A stretch of 64,000 nt of DNA from Eubacteriaceae bacterium (GTDB taxonomy: Bacteria; Bacillota; Clostridia; Lachnospirales; Lachnospiraceae). Below the pieces are notes generated by a model, which saw nothing but the letters and a program-made list of their open reading frames with translations, was not told the origin of the DNA and made no database searches. The stretch lies in assembly GCA_902362875.1 (NCBI GenBank), contig CABIYF010000001.1, positions 13,910 to 77,909 of the forward strand, given 5' to 3'. Below are positions 1 to 8,707 of this stretch, one piece after another. Both the position numbers and the translations under genes were made by a program. Every line of letters starts with the position of its first letter. Positions within the stretch are counted from its first letter, which is position 1.

Positions 1-2
1 TC

Positions 3-710
3 CATCGGTTCCGATCAGGTTCTGGGATGTCTGGCTGTTATCTCCATCTGTTGTATCATAAAGATATCCAGGGAAGTACCACAAGTCTTGTAAAAGAAGA
101 TGGAAGTGCTGATGCAACATACCGGTATACAGACTTTGGAGAGACAGCAATCAACGGAGATAACAAAGCAGAGAATGAGGTTTGTTATACGGGTGGAATC
201 TATGACCAGAGTACAGGATTATATTATTTGAATGCAAGGTATTATAATCCTGAGGATGCAAGATTTTTGATAGAAGATACTTATCGTGGAGAAAATGATA
301 AACCTGATACACAACATTTATATGTATATTGTGCGAATAATCCAATAAATCATGTTGATCCTAGTGGTCACTATGCAGTGGCATTATATACATTAGTAAA
401 GGTAGTTGCAGGAGGAGTGGTATTTTATGTATCATATTCAACTTGGAAAAGACGAAGGATAAAGACACGATATGCAGGAAGAAGAGTTACTTTTAAAACT
501 AGAATATCTATATGGCTTACGTGGAGAGCAGCTAATAGAATAATGCATAGTAAAGGTAAGGGAAAAAAGAAAAAGCAGTCAAAAATGAGTGAAAAAGAAA
601 AATCATCAGATACACCAAGTTGGGCAGATGGACATAATCCAAAAGCAGGAGAAAATGGAAATGCTTATGCAAAAAGGGAAATGGAAAAGGAAAGGAAGAC
701 AAGGACATGA
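3..710 (+). CDS. RHS repeat-associated core protein, C-terminal end (partial, toxin domain frameshifted)
   Basis: This is the 3' end of an RHS/YD-repeat polymorphic toxin; the 5' part lies outside the window. Residues after KDIQGSTTSLV match the RHS core: TGGIYDQSTGLYYLNARYY, then an NPINHVDPSGH motif that normally ends the conserved core. After it come a hydrophobic stretch, a basic Lys/Arg-rich linker and a short variable C-terminal domain with PSWADGHNPKAGENGNAYAKR. The frame stops at 708-710. The reading continues in the next frame from about 691 to 768 (GRQGHEYSELKKWADRGY), so a one-base frameshift splits the domain. The first codons (HRFRSGSG) look unlike an RHS core, so a second break near the window edge is possible. 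The toxin activity is not identified. Immunity-like genes follow at once. Confidence 0.75.
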   Translation, partial: HRFRSGSGMSGCYLHLLYHKDIQGSTTSLVKEDGSADATYRYTDFGETAINGDNKAENEVCYTGGIYDQSTGLYYLNARYYNPEDARFLIEDTYRGENDKPDTQHLYVYCANNPINHVDPSGHYAVALYTLVKVVAGGVVFYVSYSTWKRRRIKTRYAGRRVTFKTRISIWLTWRAANRIMHSKGKGKKKKQSKMSEKEKSSDTPSWADGHNPKAGENGNAYAKREMEKERKTRT

Positions 711-814
711 ATATAGTGAATTAAAAAAATGGGCAGACAGGGGATACCGATACAAAAAAAGAAGATAAGTAATTTGTAAATGTATAAAATATATTGAAGG
801 AGGTAATAATAAGA

Positions 815-1339
815 ATGGTTTATGAGCTATTTTTTTCATATTATGATCAAGATCCAGAAAATGATGAAGAAATGATTATTGCTGCATATTCATCATATGA
901 GAAAGCAGAATCAGCAAGAAAAAAACTTTTGGAACAACCAAGGTTTAAAGGAAAAGAAGATTTTTTTGAAATTCATGATTTTAAAATGAATGAACCTTGG
1001 TGGGATGAAGGATTTTGGAGAGCAACAAGGTCATATTTCATAATTCAACTTTTAAGAGGATATGTAATTGAAAAAGAGCAAGAGCATAATTCAGAAAATC
1101 ATAATATAGAAATAAGAAATCAAGAAGATAGATTAGTGTATCAAGGTAGCATGGATTGTTATTATGATCATGAAAAATTTTTGTGTTTGAAAAATATTGA
1201 GAGTGGGGAAATGTATTGTTTAGATAAACAACAAGGAAAGATTCAATATGAAGCAAATACTTATGAAGATATGTTAAAATTTGTAAGACAAAGATATCAG
1301 ATTGAAATTTTTGGATGGAAAGATATTTTTAGAAAATGA
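815..1339 (+). CDS. immunity-like protein, DUF7336-like N-terminus
   Basis: A cytoplasmic 174-aa protein with no signal or membrane segment. The N-terminal 70 residues (VYELFFSYYDQDPENDEE, then SSYEKAESARKKL, then a PRFKGKEDFFEIHDF segment and WWDEGFW) resemble the small DUF7336-type domain often found beside polymorphic toxins. The rest is unrecognised. A TTG at 794 is in frame, but the strong AAGGAGG at 797-803 lies between it and ATG 815, so 815 is the start. The gene sits 46 bp after the frameshifted RHS tail, the usual place for the cognate immunity gene. The immunity role is inferred from position and domain type. Confidence 0.6.
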   Translation: MVYELFFSYYDQDPENDEEMIIAAYSSYEKAESARKKLLEQPRFKGKEDFFEIHDFKMNEPWWDEGFWRATRSYFIIQLLRGYVIEKEQEHNSENHNIEIRNQEDRLVYQGSMDCYYDHEKFLCLKNIESGEMYCLDKQQGKIQYEANTYEDMLKFVRQRYQIEIFGWKDIFRK

Positions 1340-1350
1340 GGTGATGCAAT

Positions 1351-1545
1351 ATGTATGTATATCAACTAACATATAGAGATGAAGGAAACCTATTACCCAT
1401 TGGTTATTTTGGAAGTTGGAAAAAGGCAAGAAATGTAATGAAAAAGTATAGATCAACATTACCAGGATTTAAAGAATATCCAAATTATTTTATTTTAAAA
1501 AAAGTAAAATTGGACGAAGATGATTATTATTTTCCGGAAGAATAA
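1351..1545 (+). CDS. small DUF7336-like protein, second immunity-like gene
   Basis: A 64-aa protein (MYVYQLTYRDEGNLLPIGYF, then SWKKARNVMKKY, LPGFKEYPNYF and a KLDEDDY tail). It has the same layout as the first 70 residues of the gene just upstream: a YVY/VYEL strand, a K-A helix, a P-x-F-K segment and an acidic end. The two look like divergent paralogues. Its ribosome site GAGGTG overlaps the upstream stop codon, so the two are probably translated together. Arrays of partial immunity genes are common behind RHS toxins. Function is inferred. Confidence 0.6.
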   Translation: MYVYQLTYRDEGNLLPIGYFGSWKKARNVMKKYRSTLPGFKEYPNYFILKKVKLDEDDYYFPEE

Positions 1546-1694
1546 AGCTACACAAGGAGTATTAGATTGCTGGTTGGTTGAACGACATGCTATATTTTAT
1601 ATCGCAAGGTTTGCCACGGGAGCATAATTAGCAAAGATATTAAATCTAAGAGGTTCTGCTTATGTTAGAACATTTTCATGGAAAGGAAAATAAA

Positions 1695-3239
1695 ATGAAA
1701 AACAGAAAAAAGATTTTTATTATAATTACAATGCTTTCAACATTTTGTTTTTCCATATGCGGATGCAGTAAAGACAAAGACAAGGATATATCCAAAAAAC
1801 AGCTATACGCTTCTATTTGCAATCCCAATATGCAAGGTGTAAAGGAAGCATTGAAAAATCATGCAGAACTTGCAAAAGAAACAATCAAAACATCATCAAA
1901 AACGAAGCCGTTAGAATTAGCCGTCAGAGAGATTGAGAGCGAAAAGATACAGTTACAAATATGCTCACAATTGATAAAGAGTGGTGCAGATGTTAATGAA
2001 AAAGGAATAGATGGAGATACGAATCTATGCTGGGCAATTGTTAATGATAGATTTGACTTAGCCAATCAGCTGTTGGATGCGGGTGCAGATCCAAATCAAA
2101 AAGGAGATGAAATAACAGCACTAAAAGGAACGGTAAGTAGGATTTCATTTGAAAATTATAATGAGAAAATGGACATGTTAAATAGACTATTGGAATCAGG
2201 TGCAAAACCTGATTCCGATATAATTTCATTTCTTTTAAACGATGATAACAGCAATTGGGGAATGCAGTATTATTTTACGCCTCAAATTTTAAAAGAATTA
2301 GAAAAATATGACGGAAAACAAAATATATCACAAGGATTACGAGCAGCAATGAATGGAGATGATCATAAACTTCAAAAACTTGTGATATCAGATAAAATAA
2401 ATAAAAAAGATAAAGAGCAGGTATTAGCTTTTGCAGCAGCACATTGTAATGTGGATACATTGAAGATCATGAGAAAACAAGGGTATGATTTTTCTTGGAA
2501 AGACTCAGATAAAGTAGGATTATTGCAGATCGCAGCACTATGCAATCATTCTTCAGTAGTAAAATATTTGTTAGAACAACAATTAGATTCAAAGGCAAAG
2601 GCGGATTATTACAAAGTAAGAGCAGTTGATCTTGCGATTGCAGCAGGAAACTTAGATAATGTAAAGATTTTGATAGAAAAAGACAAAGTGAATTTCAAGA
2701 AAAATCATCACGGAAAACCTTGTGATGTATGGGAATTTATTTTAGCTTTCGGCAATAAAAAATCTTTTAAAACACTGGAATCTTTAGGTCATCAGCCAAC
2801 AAAAGAAGAAATATATGACACCTATCAAAATTACAGTAAGGAACAATATGAGCAGGGGGTAAAAGTAAAAGAAGATGAATTGCAGGAAATAATCTGGAAT
2901 GGAGAAAGTGATATTGCAAGAAAAATACTAGAAAACAAAATGACAAAAGGAAAAGTCAGAAAAGAATCTTTATTACAGACAGCAGTTGATGTTGGGGATT
3001 ACACAATGGTACGTTATCTTGTCGAACAAGGAGCAGATATCAATAAATATGTAAAAGAAGAAACTGAAAATTATTCTTCTACAGCATTACAGACAGCGTG
3101 CGCATCACAAAGTCAAGAAATTTTGAAATATCTGAAAAAGCATGGAGGTGATAGCAAGAAAAAAGATTCAGAGGGTAGAAGTTGTAAGAAAATTGCAAAA
3201 GATAACAAGGCGGTATGGAATTTGGAACTTATACAATAA
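1695..3239 (+). CDS. ankyrin-repeat lipoprotein
   Basis: A 514-aa protein. The start is ATG 1695 rather than the in-frame 1662, because residues 1-25 then form a lipoprotein signal: MKNRKK, a hydrophobic core, and lipobox SICGC with Cys near residue 24. The mature part holds repeated ankyrin-type units, for example SGADVNEKGIDGDTNLCWAI, LLDAGADPNQKGDEITALKG, LVEQGADINKY and STALQTACASQSQEILKYL. It is probably anchored outside the membrane and binds a protein. Ankyrin-repeat proteins often act as immunity or accessory proteins in polymorphic toxin loci. A second ankyrin protein follows. The partner is unknown. Confidence 0.75.
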   Translation: MKNRKKIFIIITMLSTFCFSICGCSKDKDKDISKKQLYASICNPNMQGVKEALKNHAELAKETIKTSSKTKPLELAVREIESEKIQLQICSQLIKSGADVNEKGIDGDTNLCWAIVNDRFDLANQLLDAGADPNQKGDEITALKGTVSRISFENYNEKMDMLNRLLESGAKPDSDIISFLLNDDNSNWGMQYYFTPQILKELEKYDGKQNISQGLRAAMNGDDHKLQKLVISDKINKKDKEQVLAFAAAHCNVDTLKIMRKQGYDFSWKDSDKVGLLQIAALCNHSSVVKYLLEQQLDSKAKADYYKVRAVDLAIAAGNLDNVKILIEKDKVNFKKNHHGKPCDVWEFILAFGNKKSFKTLESLGHQPTKEEIYDTYQNYSKEQYEQGVKVKEDELQEIIWNGESDIARKILENKMTKGKVRKESLLQTAVDVGDYTMVRYLVEQGADINKYVKEETENYSSTALQTACASQSQEILKYLKKHGGDSKKKDSEGRSCKKIAKDNKAVWNLELIQ

Positions 3240-3242
3240 AAA

Positions 3243-3279
3243 GAAAGGATTTTCTAAAATAAAATTGGAAAATCCTTTC
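3243..3279 (+). terminator. stem-loop after the ankyrin lipoprotein gene
   Basis: Twelve-base arms GAAAGGATTTTC (3243-3254) and GAAAATCCTTTC (3268-3279) pair perfectly across a 13-base loop, 3 bp after the stop codon. No clear T tract follows, so it may be a weak terminator or a 3' stabilising hairpin. Confidence 0.5.
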
Positions 3280-3331
3280 ACAATCCAATACAAGGGTGCG
3301 ATATAAATGATAAGGAACGGAGGAAAAAGGT

Positions 3332-4666
3332 ATGAAAAAGGGATTCACAAAGAAACGATACCAATTAATTTTACTTATAATTCCATGTATCATCATTTTA
3401 GCATATATATATTTTACGCAATCCAATAAGATAGATACAATCAAATTAAAAAGAAAATCATTTACAACATATTCGCCATCTAAGAATCATCAACTTAATG
3501 TATATACAGCAGATACAAACAAAGAAAATGCTTCCGTATTAGTAGAACTTAAAAATGATCAAACAAAGAAAAACATATACTGGCAGCCAAATACTTCATG
3601 GGCATATATTGTCTGGAAATCAGAAAACATTGTTTATATCAATGGCACAAAAATAAATCTGTCAAAGAATAAACAATATGATGAAAGAGATAACACAGGG
3701 GAATCTTTTTACTCAAAAAAAGACAACAATCCACTATATCTTTCCATTCTAAAACAAGAGATTGATGAGCAGAAGATTATAAAGCAACTCAAAGACAAAT
3801 CAAAAATAAATTATGCAGATGCACAAGGAAATACTTTGTTGATGATAGCATCTTATACAGGCAATATGAAGATCTTTCATCAATTGGAAGACAATGGAGC
3901 TGATATAAGTAAAAGAAATAATGAAGGACAAGGCGTACTAGAATTTGCAATTAGGAGTGATCTTTCAGAGAAGCAGATTCTTAAACAATTAAAAGATGAA
4001 ATAAAAATGGGTGCGGTTATAACGGAAGAAACAAAAAATGCTGTGATACAGCCTTGGAAGTATCGATGGAAAGCAGCAAGTTGTAATTACAAGGTTTTGG
4101 ACTGGGTATATGATAAATTAAACCAGAATCCAGAAACAGACATGACAGCAGAACAAAAGGTTCTCTTAAAGGCAGCAAGAGGACAGAAAACAAAGGGGAC
4201 AAAAGAAGAAGCAAAATTTACAGATAAAGATGGAAATACAATGCTTATGATAGCAGCGGGATATGGAAATCAAAAGCTGTTAAATAATTTGTTAGCTCAA
4301 AACCCAAAACTGACACACAAAAATCGCTTTGGAGAAGATGCTTTATTATATGCTATATCGAAAGATCAGATAACAACAGCAAAACAATTATTGGAAGCGG
4401 GCATGGATAATCAAGAAGCACTGTTAAAAACAGCACAGACAGGAAATGTGAAGATGGCAGAGCTGGTATTAAAATATTTAGACTTACGATCTGACTGGTA
4501 TATAAAGCAGGCAGTGATAGAAGCAATGAATGAGGGAAATGAAGATTATGCGTATAAACTGTTTTTGAAGTTAAAGGATAAGAATTATAAGGGTGGAACG
4601 GAAACAATATATGAGTATGCTAAAGAAATGGGAGTAGAAAAAATTGTAGATTGGTATAAAAAGTAA
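3332..4666 (+). CDS. membrane-anchored ankyrin-repeat protein
   Basis: A 444-aa protein with an N-terminal basic end and one membrane helix (LILLIIPCIIILAYIYF, about residues 12-29). A region near residues 35-125 looks like a small beta domain (TYSPSKNHQLNVYTADTNKE). Ankyrin-type units follow: GNTLLMIASYTGNMKIFHQL, EDNGADISKRNNEGQGVL, GNTMLMIAAGYGNQKLLNNL and RFGEDALLYAISKDQ. It has its own ribosome site (GGAGG before ATG 3332) and lies 92 bp after the ankyrin lipoprotein gene. Two ankyrin proteins aimed at the envelope suggest a shared role, possibly immunity to an exported RHS toxin. No catalytic motif is seen. Confidence 0.75.
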   Translation: MKKGFTKKRYQLILLIIPCIIILAYIYFTQSNKIDTIKLKRKSFTTYSPSKNHQLNVYTADTNKENASVLVELKNDQTKKNIYWQPNTSWAYIVWKSENIVYINGTKINLSKNKQYDERDNTGESFYSKKDNNPLYLSILKQEIDEQKIIKQLKDKSKINYADAQGNTLLMIASYTGNMKIFHQLEDNGADISKRNNEGQGVLEFAIRSDLSEKQILKQLKDEIKMGAVITEETKNAVIQPWKYRWKAASCNYKVLDWVYDKLNQNPETDMTAEQKVLLKAARGQKTKGTKEEAKFTDKDGNTMLMIAAGYGNQKLLNNLLAQNPKLTHKNRFGEDALLYAISKDQITTAKQLLEAGMDNQEALLKTAQTGNVKMAELVLKYLDLRSDWYIKQAVIEAMNEGNEDYAYKLFLKLKDKNYKGGTETIYEYAKEMGVEKIVDWYKK

Positions 4667-4749
4667 TAATCCTTAGTTTGCCCCGTAGATCCTATGAAGG
4701 CATTAATAATTATCTCCAATTTCTAAATTCAAGTACAAGGAGAACTGCT

Positions 4750-6072
4750 ATGAATATATTAGAAAAATTAATGAAAATCTTAGAAAAAAGTAGAAAAGAG
4801 TTGCTCTTATCCGAAGAAGATAAAAAAATAATAAAAGAAATTAGTCAATGTAATAATAGTTATTACAGAATGAGAATATTAGACATTCTGAAATATGAAT
4901 TAGAAGACTGGTCATATGATATTCTAAAGACCATGATAGAAGATAAAAATAGATTCGTTGCAGAAAAATCAATTTTTATAATCGCAACGTTTATTAAATT
5001 AAAAGATTTTTATGGATTATTTAGAAAAACTATAAATGATGAATTCTTAAATTATGCAAGTGTTGAAGCTATAGCGTATATTGGCAAAGAGAGAAGAATA
5101 GATGAGGATATCATAGAAAAACAAGTAAGACAAATGTTATCAGAAGTAGATGAAACAAGTTGTGCAATTTATAGAATTTATGCATATATCTTCGATATTA
5201 CTAATGATGAAAAATATATAGATAATATTTTGGAGGGATTACAATCTAAAAATGATGATGAGAGATATCAAGCTCTTTATACGACAGATTATATAATAAA
5301 TGAATGTTTAGACAGAGAAATGCTATTGGACAAAATAGATAAAAAATTACGCGACAGCATGGAAAATGAACAAAGATATAATAGGATATATAGGGAAAGA
5401 CTAGTAAATTTGATTCGAGAAAAATCAGGGAAAAAAAGGGAGATAATTTACGATCAAGAAAAGATTTTTCATCAAAGGGTATTGAATGATTCAAAATATA
5501 TATTGCAAAGATGTATATTTGAATTGTATTATCCGATAAATGATGATCCATATAAAATCGTATTAAACTTGCTGGAAGAAAACAGAGGGAAAATACAAGA
5601 GGAAGAATTTTATATCTTTGGAAGCTATATAGAAAGTATTTATGGATGGGAAGAAGTCAATGTATATCAGCAGTGGTTGGAAGCTAGAGGATCAAAGAAA
5701 AATAAAGCAATCATTTTATATTTAAAAGCAATGTGGGAATTTGTGAAAGATGATTATAATTTGTTAAATAAACACGCACTTAAATATGCAAATGAAGCAT
5801 TAACGTATGCAAAAGATATTCCTGCAATTTATCATCTGATAGGACGATTAACCAATCCGGATACAATAGAATATGAAAATTTAAAAAAGGCATGTGAAGA
5901 AAATACAATAAAGTTATCTTTAAAAGAAATAGAAAATATGGAATTAAAAGATCTATATAGTTATAATACATTTCTTAAAATGGATATTTTGAAAAAATAT
6001 GCAAAACCAGAAAACTTTTCTTTAATAGCATTAGAAAATGAAGATGATTATTTTTGGAATTGGGAACTGTAA
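4750..6072 (+). CDS. helical-repeat (HEAT-like) protein of unknown function
   Basis: A 440-aa protein, charged and almost wholly helical, with no signal or membrane segment. Residues about 35-190 hold degenerate paired helices of HEAT type (RMRILDILKYELEDWSYDIL, then DKNRFVAEKSIFIIATFI, then YASVEAIAYIGKERR). The C-terminal third looks TPR-like (YANEALTYAKDIPAIYHLIG). An in-frame TTG exists at 4678, but CAAGGAG at 4737-4743 supports ATG 4750. HEAT-like proteins of this size occur among immunity genes of polymorphic toxin loci, which fits the neighbours, but the role is unproven. Base composition is very AT-rich, like the rest of this accessory block. Confidence 0.6.
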   Translation: MNILEKLMKILEKSRKELLLSEEDKKIIKEISQCNNSYYRMRILDILKYELEDWSYDILKTMIEDKNRFVAEKSIFIIATFIKLKDFYGLFRKTINDEFLNYASVEAIAYIGKERRIDEDIIEKQVRQMLSEVDETSCAIYRIYAYIFDITNDEKYIDNILEGLQSKNDDERYQALYTTDYIINECLDREMLLDKIDKKLRDSMENEQRYNRIYRERLVNLIREKSGKKREIIYDQEKIFHQRVLNDSKYILQRCIFELYYPINDDPYKIVLNLLEENRGKIQEEEFYIFGSYIESIYGWEEVNVYQQWLEARGSKKNKAIILYLKAMWEFVKDDYNLLNKHALKYANEALTYAKDIPAIYHLIGRLTNPDTIEYENLKKACEENTIKLSLKEIENMELKDLYSYNTFLKMDILKKYAKPENFSLIALENEDDYFWNWEL

Positions 6073-6089
6073 AGGAAGGAGATAAGAAT

Positions 6090-6896
6090 ATGCAAAGGAA
6101 GTTTATGAAAAGAATAAATAATATATTAAATATGATATTAGTTATAACGTTAGCTGTTATTATAATAAATCCTGTTATTGGTGGAGCTGTTTTTTTAATC
6201 AAAGATAGAAGATTACAAAGAGTAGAAGAAAATACAAAAGAAGAAAATATAAGATTTTGTAATTTGACTTCAATAAAATTATTTGATGGAAGGTTGTATT
6301 GTTTAAATGATAGTCAAAGAATGATAGCTGTTCTTTCAAAGAATGGAAAGTTTGAGAAAAATATATTGTTGCCAGGAAAAAATGATGCTGGAGCTAATGA
6401 TATATACATATTTAAAAATGATTTATGTATTATAACGACTAATAATGAATTATATCAGTATACATCGGCAGATAATTATAAAAGAATTGTGTATAACAAG
6501 AAACAGATGAATATATATGGTCGAAATAATAAATTAATAAAGAAAATGCCGGCATATGACGATCAGATAGTATATTGCAATGAAAATGCTAAATATGCAG
6601 TAACTTATGATTTTACACATAACTTATTAAAAGAATATGAGAATGGGGTAAAGAAGGAAGAGAAAAAGATAGATTATGATACAATTACAAAAAAGAATCA
6701 TACAGTTTCACAAGGGAATGTTGTATATCGAATAGGAAAACTTAGAAATAGTATATTAAAAGAAGAAGGAGATACCAAAACGGTTTTATATAGAGCAAGT
6801 TGTTTAGATACTCTATTATATTCAGACGTTATAGCCAATGCTTCAATTGTGATTTTTGTATTGTGTACTATTTTAAAATATTTTAGAAAGAGATAA
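6090..6896 (+). CDS. two-ended membrane protein of unknown function
   Basis: A 268-aa protein with one N-terminal membrane helix (MILVITLAVIIINPVIGGAV, about residues 14-35) and one at the extreme C-terminus (ASIVIFVLCTILKYF). The domain between has short strands with repeated patterns (KLFDGRLYCLND, FKNDLCIITTNNELYQYT, YDDQIVYCNENAKYAVTYD), suggesting a partial beta-propeller. AAGGAAGGAG lies 7 bp before ATG 6090, which decides against the in-frame upstream start. The gene begins 17 bp after the HEAT-like gene ends and 3 bp before the next gene, so it is probably in the same operon. Family not recognised. Confidence 0.5.
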   Translation: MQRKFMKRINNILNMILVITLAVIIINPVIGGAVFLIKDRRLQRVEENTKEENIRFCNLTSIKLFDGRLYCLNDSQRMIAVLSKNGKFEKNILLPGKNDAGANDIYIFKNDLCIITTNNELYQYTSADNYKRIVYNKKQMNIYGRNNKLIKKMPAYDDQIVYCNENAKYAVTYDFTHNLLKEYENGVKKEEKKIDYDTITKKNHTVSQGNVVYRIGKLRNSILKEEGDTKTVLYRASCLDTLLYSDVIANASIVIFVLCTILKYFRKR

Positions 6897-6899
6897 ATT

Positions 6900-7115
6900 A
6901 TGAAACGTATTACCAAAGCAAGAATTATATTACTATTGTTATTTTTAGCTACATTCATAGGAAACATAATAGGAAATATAAGATTAAAAAATCAGAACAA
7001 ACAATTTTTAAACAAATCTTATTCGATTCCACTTGAAACATTTCTTTTTAATCGGGCAACAACGGATAAGAATGGGAATCTATATGTAGCAAATGATATG
7101 CTTCCTTTTTGTTAA
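6900..7115 (+). pseudogene. truncated membrane-anchored protein (N-terminal remnant)
   Basis: A 71-aa frame, MKRITKARIILLLLFLATFI and onward, with one N-terminal membrane helix. It ends in ATTDKNGNLYVANDM, which reads like the first blade of an NHL or beta-propeller domain, then stops after PFC. The N-terminus resembles the preceding gene (MKRI, then a hydrophobic helix, then a charged linker). A propeller protein would be several times longer, and only 68 bp separate the stop from the next gene. It is therefore probably a truncated paralogue of the gene at 6090, although a short functional peptide cannot be excluded. Confidence 0.45.
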
Positions 7116-7183
7116 GAAGAAAATGTATAAGGAAACGAATAATAATGCAGGCAAGTAAATCTACGAAAGGAATGTAATAAATT

Positions 7184-8593
7184 ATGAAAATAAGATTTAT
7201 AGAGCCGGGAAACCATCCATATAAACCGACAATTTTAAATTATTTTGTATATGACCGTTATATTAGAACGCCTTCCGTTGGTTTAAATACGCTGGCAACA
7301 ATCGTAAAGAAAAAAATACCTGATACTTATATGTATAGTGAATCAATATCGAGACTTGATATGAAAGACATTAAAGATGCAGACATTGTGTTTATTGGTA
7401 TTTTTACTTACGCTGCAGTACGAGGCTATAAGATCGCATCGTATCTAAGGAAACATACAAATGCGACGGTTGTATTAGGCGGATTACATGCTTCTATGAA
7501 TTATAAAGAAGCAGTCAGATACGCAGACTATGTCATGCTTGGAGAGGGAGATGAAACAATTCTTCCGTTGATCAAGATGATCAAATCAGGGAAAAGACCC
7601 AAAATAAAAGGTTACGCATGGATGGAAAATGGAACGATCTATAATACAGGAAAGGCAGAGCCGCCACAAAATATTGATATCATTCCAGATCGAAGCCTGA
7701 TTCATAATTATAAAAAGATGACAGGACATATGACAATCTGGCCACAGGTACATGCATCAAGAGGTTGTCCTCATAATTGTGATTATTGTGCATTGGTAAG
7801 ACATTTTGGACGCTGTGTCAGAAAAAGATCTCCAGAAAATATCGTAAAAGATATTCAATATTCCATTGATTTTTTCGAAAAGGGGAATCACAGATTAATA
7901 AAAGATCTTTGGATTACCGACGACAATTTTTTCGCAGATAGGCAGTGGGCAAAACAGGTTCTTAACGCAATCATAGATAGTGGGATTAAATACAGATTCA
8001 ATATTCAGGCAAGATACGAAGTTGGTTTTGATGATGAAATGCTGGAGCTTCTTAAAAAAGCGGGATTTTTTGAGCTGGATATGGGGATAGAATTTATCGA
8101 TGATGCATCATTTAAAACATATCATAAGATAAGTACGAAAGAACAGATTGAGAAGTCTATTAAGAATATTCAAAAACATGGTTTAAGTGTCAGAGGATTA
8201 TTTATTCTTGGCTCAGATAATCAGAAAAAAGGATGCGGGAAAGAGCTTGCCGATTTCGTGATAAAAAATAAGATTCAAGGTGTTTTGATCCAGTGTATGT
8301 ATTTTGTCCCAGGGACACCAGCATATGAAGCCAATAAAGATCGATTACTGCATAGAAACTGGGCAAAATATAATGGAAATACAGTACACTATCCAAAGAA
8401 TATGACACCATATGAGTTACAGTTAGAGCAAATAGAAGCAAGTAAAAGAATATATTCTGTAAAACGTCTGATCAAAGCTGTTATTTTTGAGGACTGGGTA
8501 CATAAAGTGTTGTTTATTGGTGAGTTTTTCTGGCATATGAGTACCAGATCAGATTTGAAAAAGGAATTGAAATATTTAAAACAATTTCAATAA
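7184..8593 (+). CDS. B12-binding domain radical SAM protein
   Basis: A 469-aa enzyme. Residues 1-150 look like a cobalamin-binding Rossmann domain (VFIGIFTYAAVRGYKIASYL, VVLGGLHASMNYKEA, YVMLGEGDETI). The radical SAM cluster motif is GCPHNCDYCA, with C195, C199 and C202. A conserved SAM-barrel segment follows (DLWITDDNFF, FNIQARYEV, FFELDMGIEF). Such enzymes do B12-dependent methylation or ring chemistry; the substrate is not evident. The gene starts 68 bp after the truncated gene, with GAAAGGAATG as ribosome site, and has no pathway partner nearby. Confidence 0.85.
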   Translation: MKIRFIEPGNHPYKPTILNYFVYDRYIRTPSVGLNTLATIVKKKIPDTYMYSESISRLDMKDIKDADIVFIGIFTYAAVRGYKIASYLRKHTNATVVLGGLHASMNYKEAVRYADYVMLGEGDETILPLIKMIKSGKRPKIKGYAWMENGTIYNTGKAEPPQNIDIIPDRSLIHNYKKMTGHMTIWPQVHASRGCPHNCDYCALVRHFGRCVRKRSPENIVKDIQYSIDFFEKGNHRLIKDLWITDDNFFADRQWAKQVLNAIIDSGIKYRFNIQARYEVGFDDEMLELLKKAGFFELDMGIEFIDDASFKTYHKISTKEQIEKSIKNIQKHGLSVRGLFILGSDNQKKGCGKELADFVIKNKIQGVLIQCMYFVPGTPAYEANKDRLLHRNWAKYNGNTVHYPKNMTPYELQLEQIEASKRIYSVKRLIKAVIFEDWVHKVLFIGEFFWHMSTRSDLKKELKYLKQFQ

Positions 8594-8707
8594 AAATATA
8601 CAGGGAAAGATTAGTAAGCATCAATTTCTTGTTATTTGCAATATCAAATGGTAAAATTAAAAACAGAGTAAGGAAATGCTATATATAAAAGAAAGTTGGT
8701 GAGGGAT

